This document shows positions 56,961-64,000 of a stretch of 64,000 bases of DNA, in pieces. The stretch is from Kingdonia uniflora (Eukaryota; Streptophyta; Magnoliopsida; Ranunculales; Circaeasteraceae). Location of the stretch: the NCBI GenBank assembly GCA_014058105.1, contig JACGCM010002114.1, positions 1,240,001 through 1,304,000 on the forward strand. The letters run 5' to 3'. Below the pieces are notes generated by a model. The model did not search any database, was not told the DNA's origin, and worked only from the letters and a program-made list of their open reading frames with translations. The stretch's first letter is position 1; each line of letters starts with the position of its first letter. The position numbers and the translations under genes were made by a program.

Positions 56961-57668
56961 TATTTAGTCCTACATCAGTGTAATGCAAATATTTTGACTA
57001 AATTGTTGAATTTAAATGGGACCCACTAGCAGGTAATCAATCAAAGAGAAATTGTACAGGATATTACAGTCTTCTAACAAATTTCACAGAGATTAAGTGG
57101 GGGGGATTCCATTGGGGCCCGATACCATTATTCTAACAAATTTCACAACATCCAAGTGAGCTACTGGCGAGTAAGGGTCAGAAAGTACCTGTCGAGTAAG
57201 TGCACTATCAGCAAGGGTGTCGGAGTTCTTTAGAGATATCAATTTCACCTCTAATGGCAGAATCGCTTCCCTTTCTCAACTGAAATCTCACTTCTAATGG
57301 TAGAAATTGCCCCGATTGTGTGATATGAGAGAGAAAGAGAGTGTATGATATGAGAGAGTATGTCTGTGATATGAGAGAGAGAATGTGTGTGTGTGATATG
57401 AGAGAGAGAGAGAGAGACTTGACTGATATCAGTGATGGTTGTTCGAATTTGAAATTTCTTTGAAAAGAGAGGGAAATGTGAGTGGCAGTTACAGAGAGTG
57501 GGGCAGGTAGGACCCCCTAATTTTCCACCTCATTTCCCTTATAGGAAATTCCAAATTTTTAGAGTCACTCATCTAATAGAGATGAGTGGTTGTGGTTGAG
57601 TGAGACTTGAGTGTTTGAGACTTGAGTGTCTCTAAATCCGCCCCCATAAAACAATTTAAGAAGAAAGG
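56961..57668. other. Right flank of the MULE region
   Basis: Non-coding. (GA)n and TATGAGAGAGA runs at 57325-57417; an inverted pair ACTCATCTAATAGAGATGAGT at 57567-57587; a tandem GAGACTTGAGTGT twice at 57603-57632. The element end probably lies within, but no TIR pair was proved. Confidence 0.35.
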
Positions 57669-58988
57669 GCTCCCAAGTTAAGACTAAGATTTTGACACGT
57701 GTATCAAAAGACTTTAGTTCTCTTTTCAAGTCCATATTTTTCGTTATTTTTCAATATGGATAAATGAGAGATGAATTGTCCCAAAAGAAAACTGTTAAAG
57801 GAACTTAAATGAGATCCTATGTCCATCACTGAAGTAGAATAAAAATTATATTATGTAGCTTAACCTTCACTTATTTATTTGGCTAAGAATGATTATTTCG
57901 CAGCATATAAATAATTGTCAGATCTTTTATTTGCCTCGTTCTCTACCAGTCGAAACAACTTCTAGCAAAACTAAGAGGTTGTTTGGAAACCCAAAATGAT
58001 TATTTCGCAACATATAAATAATTGCCATATCTTTTATTTGCCTCGTTTTCTACCAGTTGAAACAACTTCTAGCAAAACTAAAAGGTTGTCTGAAAACCCA
58101 AAATGAGAGTTAACTCTAGGATTTCAATATGAAGAAAAACCATTTTTGTCGGTGTTCAATTAGACTACATCGGCATGCGAAAATAGCATGTTTAACTGAC
58201 TATCTGTGGTTCCAATCCAACACCTACAAAAACCATTGAGAAACTTCTCCACATTTTCGAACCTTTGGCCAATGCATTTTTTTCAATTTAGAATGATATT
58301 TTTTTGGGACTACTGCAAGAGCACAGAGCATAAAAAATAACACCATATAGAAAACCCATTTAGAGCAACATTAATAACATGTAAGAGCGAGAGAAGGGCG
58401 AGAAAAGTTCTGAACCATACCTTCAGGAGCTTGAATATTGGGAACATGAAATGCAACATACAAATGACCTGGAAAAACAATAAATATAGAAATCATTAGG
58501 CAGTTATAACTTGAGAAATAGAAAAGAAAAAATTGAAAATAAATCACAAGATTATCACAGATATAGAAGCAGAAAGATAAAAGTGAGTAGTATATAGAAT
58601 GTAATGGACAGATTATGGGAGAAGAGATATGGGATAGATGAATATAGATAGAGAAGGCATAGGTGAATAAAGAGAGAGGAAGGACAATAACATATTCGAG
58701 CTTCAGTTTCTATTCCATACTTGGACACGGGTAAATGTCGGATAAAAGTTAACGGGCCACTAAAGCATGCCTATGTTAGCTTGCATAACATCTCAGATCA
58801 CAACTTGTGGTCGTTAATGCATAAAGTTACCATGGATCATCCTTGAAACACAACTATACAAACAAATAACTATAATAGACATGTTTTATGCTTATTCTAA
58901 TGGAGTCTATGAAGGTCAAACTTAAATCTGTACAACTCTACCAAAGGCTGTTCTAGGGAAAAAGAAGAAAAAACACATGATGCCATGA
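57669..58988. repeat. 1.2-kb dispersed repeat, copy 2
   Basis: Direct copy of 18686-19910. It has an extra tandem duplication of about 110 bp (about 57890-58110: AATGATTATTTCGCA..AACCCAAA twice), which copy 1 lacks. The minus-strand mini-exon 58421-58468 is intact here (GHLYVAFHVPNIQAPE, AG/GT borders). Parent gene unknown. Confidence 0.75.
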
Positions 58989-60234
58989 AGGTCATGCGTT
59001 CATTTTAAGTTCAATGAAGCGGACTCCATTAAGTTCAATGAATGGGACTACATATGGTTAATTAAACTAACAATATGTATCCCAATCATTCCATATGTCA
59101 ATGATCCAGATGCTTATTTAATTTTAAATCCCATAATATAAAGAAAACATATTAAATGGATAGTTCAATACACTAACACAGAGGTATTCTTTCAATAATT
59201 GTTTCCCCAGTTTTACTATGAGACGGAAGTTCTTTCCTGCAATTCAGGATTGAGATGCCATGTCAGTTTATCAAAAATAAAAAATAAAAAATGCAGAAAA
59301 TAAGATTGACCTTTAAATTTCCTCATATCACGGAATTGGATTGTACACCAACAACAACAATTGACACCTTGCAAGTCCTTAATGTTCTCCCGCCACTGAT
59401 TGCCCAAACCATTTGCTCGTTCTTGCTGGTTGTAACTTATTCAACCCCCCTCTTTCCTCAGCTCATCTTAATCCAACACCACTTTCGGCATTCTTCTTTG
59501 GAAGCCTTTAGGTTTCTACCTGCACATGGGATATGCCTGAAAATTTGAAAAATAAATACTATTTCTTGACGGATCTTAAGATAATGGAAAACTCATAAGT
59601 AGTCTTGAAATGTGCACTTTTAGGCGAGTGCACGACTGCCTGGAAGCACTGACATCAGGATGTATAAGTGGCACATAAATCGACTTTCAAACGTGCTTGC
59701 TTCAGTCGCGGTGAAGTACTTCATAGGAATGAAATCTGTCTTAAGTTTTTTACTTGAACAAACTTCAATCTACTCCTCAAAATTTTGCCAGTAATCGCAG
59801 TACATCTATATAACTGTATTTCCCTATAATTAAGATTGAAAGTTACACCTCTGGGGTCTGCTCAAGGCCATTCAAAATCTTTCTGACAAAATACCATTTT
59901 CTACTCACCTTGAAAGGTAATTCAAGGTATGTATATGTCCTTCTAAAGATACCAATTACAAAATGTGTTCAACTACCCTATGGTTAACATATCTCTTATT
60001 AATTTGAATCTCTACAACGGGTAGGAACTGCTATCATTCCCAAAACAAAATATGCATACCAAAATTCATAAATTAATCTTTTTATATCTATAAGAGTTCA
60101 ACTTTTAAATTATTTCAGCTTTTGGGCCAGTTAAGCCTCTCCCAAGATATGATAACCATGCTAAATCTTATGTCCAACAGCTAAAATCGTCTTAAGGTTT
60201 GGGAACTTAGTTTTGGGCAGGAAGAGATTGATAG
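58989..60234. other. Unassigned stretch between the 1.2-kb repeat and Tat-2
   Basis: AT-rich. An exon-like minus-strand stretch 59407-59280 (GNQWRENIKDLQGV..) has no recognised family. A short GTTCAATGAA duplication lies near 59010-59042. Nothing else supported. Confidence 0.3.
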
Positions 60235-60905
60235 TGTAAGGGCTTATTTCTAATCCTCGTACTAAGCCCGATATTCTAGCTCACATAGTTCGTATAAACA
60301 CACTGATAACCAACCAAGGATTAAGGGCAAACAGATTACAATACACACTTCATCACCTACAGTTCGAGGATATTGAAGCATCTAGTAACATCACACTGCA
60401 GAAGACACTCTGATATCCATCAACAGTTCGTATACATACGAACATCATTAGAGATCGTATTTTCACCAACAGTTCGAAGTTACAGCTAAGGCCATCAAGA
60501 GATCCGTTACAAAATCAACAATTATCAGATAACAAGACGTTACAAAAGACCTCATAAAAGACTCGTCAAACCTGATATTTGTAACGTTCCTCATTAAAGC
60601 AATAATGGTCATATTATAAGACCTATAAAAAGAGACCCGGAGATCAGAATCCAGGAGGGCTAAAAAACTCTTAGAGAAAGTCATCCCTACTAAACTCAGA
60701 TATTCTATCTCTTTCTCTTTGTAATAGCTAGCATCTATGCAAACACCATTCTTTCCAAAAATCCTCAGGAGAAGTCGTGGTTTTTAACCCATTCAAGGGT
60801 TTGCCACACTAAAACATGTGTTAATTACTTCCAGTTCCTAGCTAATATTTCATATTTCAAGGGTGTAAGGCACTATCTTCGTCCAATACGAAATAGGCTA
60901 TTACA
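60235..60905 (+). repeat. 5' LTR of Tat-2
   Basis: 671 bp from TGTAAGGGCTTATTTC to GGCTATTACA. TATA-like CCTATAAAAAG near 60632. Shorter than the Tat-1 LTRs (771-785 bp). Confidence 0.85.
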
Positions 60906-60926
60906 TTTGGCGCCGTCTGTGGGAAC
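60906..60926 (+). other. Tat-2 primer-binding site region
   Basis: TTTGGCGCCGTCTGTGGGAAC directly after the LTR. One base different from Tat-1. The tRNA species is not assigned. Confidence 0.8.
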
Positions 60927-60981
60927 CGAAGTATACACTCAGCGTTCTTCGATCCAGTTTTACATATTCATTTTTTGAAGG

Positions 60982-62390
60982 ATGGTAAATCTAGACGCCA
61001 ACGTTCTGCCTGACGCTGCTACAAAATACTATGCAAGCAGAAACCGAACGACAAATAAAACTTGAGAAGTAGCTCGCCAGTATGCAGAGCACGATCAGAG
61101 CATTTCAAGATCAATTAATAGCAAATCCGAGACCACAAAATGCTCTGCCTACGACCTCGAGGATATCAATCAGTCCATGATCGCTTGGGAAATCGAGTAA
61201 AAAATCTAGCACTTCTTCAAATTCCTCAAAAACTAGTTCTACCTCGAAGTCGTGTCAATCCACCATTGCCCGCTCGAGCGATAATAGATCTGCAACAACA
61301 AGAGGAGCAAAACAGAGAAAAACCACAAATTTCAGTCTATGACCGTATGAGAGAAGCAACAGGAGAGCATATCCACCAGGAGGGCAAACAACAAGATGAG
61401 CTATCACGTCTCGGCAACATCTCACTCTGGAATAGGTGGACAAACGCATCAAGGAGCTGTTAGATACTCAAATACTCACTGGAAAAAATAGTTATACTAA
61501 ATTATAGAAGAACCCTCTCGCACAAGAGTTGCTGGACGAGGAAGTACCCACCAGTTTTCATACTCTGAAGATTCAGAAATACAAGGGGGGAGATTCTGTG
61601 GAGCACGTCCAAGAATTTCAAGATTCTTTGGGGCTGCATTCGACATCCAACCATATTCTCTACCGTCTCTTCCCGACCAGTTTAAAAGGCGAACCTCTAC
61701 GATGGTTTCACACACTCAATGAAGGATCTATCTTCACTTTCGAATAACTTTGCGAACTGTTTGTCAAAAACTATTCGCACAATAAAGACAAGGAGGAGAG
61801 TCTTTACTCTTTGTTCAGCCTCAAGCAGGCACCAGATGAAAAATTATAGACATTTACCAGGAAATTTTTTGGATTAGCTCAGAAAATTGATAACCTCGAT
61901 AAGACAATCACAATCTCTGCTTTCACCAATGCTCTACTCGTGGATGGACGAGTCAAGGAGCACCTGTTTCTCAACAAGCCACTAACATTGGAGGATATGA
62001 TTGAGAAGGTCAACAACTTTATCGACCTCGAGCGACTGACAACTGAGAAACCAAAACCTCAACGCATTACTATATTTACCAAAGATCATCCTGAAGAACG
62101 TGCTCACAACAACATTAAAGACTATGGGGGTGATAAGAAGCACTTCAAGTCCTATGACAATCGAGCACGCCAAGGACGAAAGAAGCCAATTCCGTGCATA
62201 CCACAGTTAACAACTACTCTTGCGGACTTATACCCGCTGCTTCAAAAAGATGAATTCTTCAGAAATGCCAATACTCTTCCGCCCATACCAGGAAAGCCAT
62301 ACTGCATTCACCACCAGATTCAACATCATGACACAGAGCAGTGTTTCGTAGTGAAATTTCTTCTCCAGAACATATTTGCACAAGGTTGAA
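60982..62390 (+). pseudogene. gag: Tat-2 gag
   Basis: Starts MVNLDANVLPDAATKYYASR. The Retrotrans_gag core at 61590-61830 reads VQEFQDSLGLHSTSNHILYR, then PTSLKGEPLRWFHTLNEGSI, and 61940-62389 reads FLNKPLTLEDMIEKVNNFID and PYCIHHQIQHHDTEQC. Broken by frameshifts near 61030-61140 and stops at about 61470, 61503, 61745 and 61848. Confidence 0.85.
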
Positions 62391-62569
62391 TGCTTGAGTA
62401 TATTGTTGACGTCAAAAGTTATAAAGATGGAAGCAACAAGACTGATACCACGATCATCTAAGTTGACGAAACAAATGAAGAAAAACACTTGTACTTCATC
62501 GAGACTCAGACGGTCCATAGCTCCAACAGATCCAAACGTAGGCGGGTTTGACAATGCCATGATCTGACG

Positions 62570-63115
62570 ATGGTAGACAAAAATGCTCGTTTATTGCTGA
62601 AATCCAACAATCGACGAGCTGGGATTTCTTTTAAAGACTGTGACGTTCGTCACGTCAACTTTCCACACCATGATGCTCTCGTCATCATGTTAAAGATGAA
62701 GAGCATAGTTCTACATACAATGATGGTAGATACCAGCAGCAGCATCAAACTATTATTCCAGAGTACAATCGATCAAATGGGCTTAGCAGAAAAGGTCGAA
62801 CCGAGTAACATCAATGTCTCTAGATTCAACGGCTCTAAAGAAGAGCGCGTGGGAAAAGTCACATTTCCCATCACAGCTGGGCCAGTCATACTTGACGTAG
62901 TTTTTTACGTCATCAATGCCAAATCCCGTTATCTGGGCATCATGGGACGACCATGGTTGCATAACATGAAAGCAATCCCCTCCACATATCATCAGGCGTT
63001 ACGATTCGACTGGAAAGGAGGGATCTACGAAATCAAAGGCAGCCATAAATTGGTTCGAGCTTGCGATAACACTATATCTGTCAAAACTGAACCAACCACG
63101 ACAACCACAGCATAA
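62570..63115 (+). pseudogene. Tat-2 aspartic protease region
   Basis: Open for 181 codons: ISFKDCDVRHVNFPHHDALV, MVDTSSSIKLLFQSTIDQM, YVINAKSRYLGIMGRPWLHN and ALRFDWKGGIYEIKGS. The active site reads D-T-S-S-S where D-T-G-S-S is expected, so the essential Gly is changed. Confidence 0.85.
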
Positions 63116-63249
63116 CAATTACAGCAGAACCCCAGTTGCCAAGCATCTAACCTGCAGAGTACATCGAGATTAGTGGCACTCAAAAAGGAACTCATATTGG
63201 AACTCTCTTGAGCTCAGAGGAACGCTCAAATCTCATACAATTCCTCATG

Positions 63250-64000
63250 GATAACAGTGACGTCTTTGCATGAATATTTCACGAAATGCCAGGGATCGAT
63301 CCTGTTATAGCATGCCACAGACTAGAGTTAAAAGATAAAGCAAAACCGGTTAAACAAAAACAACGGACTCTAGCACCAAAATTACGAGACAAAGTGAATA
63401 AAGAGATCAATAAATTGATTGAGGTCAGTTTTATTCGTAAAGCTATCTATTCGGACTGGATCTCGAATATTGTCGCAGTCATAAAGAAGAATGACAAGAT
63501 CAGAGTCTACGTTGATTTCACAGATCTCAACCGATATACTCCGAAAGACAACTTTCCGCTACCAATCATCAACCATTTGCTCGATTCTACAGCAGGGCAC
63601 AAACTTCTCTTTATGATGGATGCTGCTTCTGGATACAATCAGATACCACTTTTTCCAGAAGATCAAGATAAGACTGCGTTCATCACTGAACAAGGTCTAT
63701 ATTGCTACAAAGTCATACCTTTCGGCCTGAAAAATGCCAGCGCTACCTATCAGCGATTGATGACACAAATGTTCAAATATTATCTCGGTAAAACAATGGA
63801 GGTCTACATTGACGGTATGCTCTGCAAAAGTCTCAAGAAAGAAGACCATCTTACTGATTTGTGAACAACTTTCGAGATTTTGCGATCTTACAAGATGCGT
63901 TTGAATCCCGATAAATGTCAGTTTGGAGTGCAATTCAAAAATTTTCTTGGACATCTAATCAGCAAAATAAGGATTGAAGCTGATCCATTATGCATACGAG
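63250..64000 (+). pseudogene. Tat-2 reverse transcriptase (partial, runs off window)
   Basis: MPGIDPVIACHRLELKDKAK, KQKQRTLAPKLRDKVNKEIN, RVYVDFTDLNRYTPKDNFPL, FMMDAASGYNQIPLFPEDQD, KTAFITEQGLYCYKVIPFGL and YIDGML follow RT motif order. The catalytic YVDD box reads Y-I-D-G (63805-63816), so the second Asp is lost. A TGA at 63862 precedes FEILRSYKMRLNPDKCQFGV. The region 63115-63838 is the part deleted in Tat-1. Confidence 0.9.

Larger units (their letters stand above)
60235..64000 (+). mobile_element. Second Tat-type gypsy element (Tat-2), 5' part
   Basis: 5' LTR, primer-binding site, gag, protease and RT in order on the plus strand, running off the window. Its proteins align with Tat-1 along gag and protease, and its LTR resembles the Tat-1 LTR (TGT(G/A)AG.GCTTATTTCTAAT start, CGAAATAGGCTATTACA end). 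It therefore belongs to the same family in opposite orientation. It keeps the RT core that Tat-1 has lost. Confidence 0.9.

Noticed and set aside
49509..57650. GGGGCGG (49509) and the complement of CCGCCCCC (57645) as TIRs of the large MULE
   Set aside because: Only a few bases agree and the flanking 9-mers do not form a convincing target duplication.
59216..59548. Frames on both strands near 59.3 kb as a gene
   Set aside because: Part of the minus-strand stretch looks exon-like, but no splice model, start or family could be supported.

Overview
This is a plant nuclear genome window, most likely from a eudicot. It is AT-rich, its genes carry spliceosomal introns, and most of it is Ty3/gypsy LTR retrotransposons, Mutator-like elements (MULEs), Helitrons, a LINE remnant, a SINE and a MITE. 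All assignments come from reading the bases and predicted proteins. No database search was run, so family names rest on recognised motifs.

Only two loci look like host genes with intact structure. At the left edge, on the minus strand, is a WD40 gene resembling ROOT INITIATION DEFECTIVE 3 (RID3)/WDR18. Four exons are visible (3361 down to the window edge) and the rest lies outside. At 41.2-42.25 kb, plus strand, is a small gene with a TATA box, a 5'UTR intron and two coding exons. It encodes about 144 residues starting MGSSSSK, a textbook N-myristoylation start; its family is not recognised.

Layout. 3.55-3.96 kb: the 5' part of a duplicated gene family ('family A', further copies at 12.84-13.7, 14.3 and 15.84-16.2 kb). 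3.96-12.56 kb: a 5'-truncated chromovirus-like gypsy element with a complete 3' LTR. That LTR is split by a 2.0-kb Pack-MULE with a perfect 9-bp target duplication (TSD). 12.87-13.24 kb: a MITE. 17.26-18.00 kb: a truncated LINE with a 15-bp TSD. 18.69-19.91 kb: a 1.2-kb repeat found again at 57.67-58.99 kb. 21.37-37.7 kb: a chimeric Helitron-like segment split by a 13.6-kb Tat-type gypsy element (21911-35548, minus strand, TSD GTTGC). 37.7-40.7 and 42.84-45.97 kb: two more copies of that chimera, one split by a solo LTR and one carrying a SINE. 46.5-49.34 kb: the decayed end of a Helitron with helicase remnants and a THIC fragment. 50.1-57 kb: a large MULE-like region with a FAR1-type transposase pseudogene, a convergent OTU-like gene and phased palindromic repeats. 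60.24-64.0 kb: the 5' part of a second Tat-type element.

How it fits together. The Helitron-like segments carry fragments of a SPOC-domain (FPA-like) gene, a flotillin-like gene, an unrecognised gene and THIC, in repeating order. The Tat element carries an antisense coiled-coil/Transposase_28-like module behind what looks like its own G-box/TATA promoter. The least familiar structure is a set of about 16 copies of an 18-bp palindrome (consensus ATTGTCGAATTCGACAAT), set 51-56 bp apart in four clusters, all in non-coding parts of the 51-57 kb MULE-like region.
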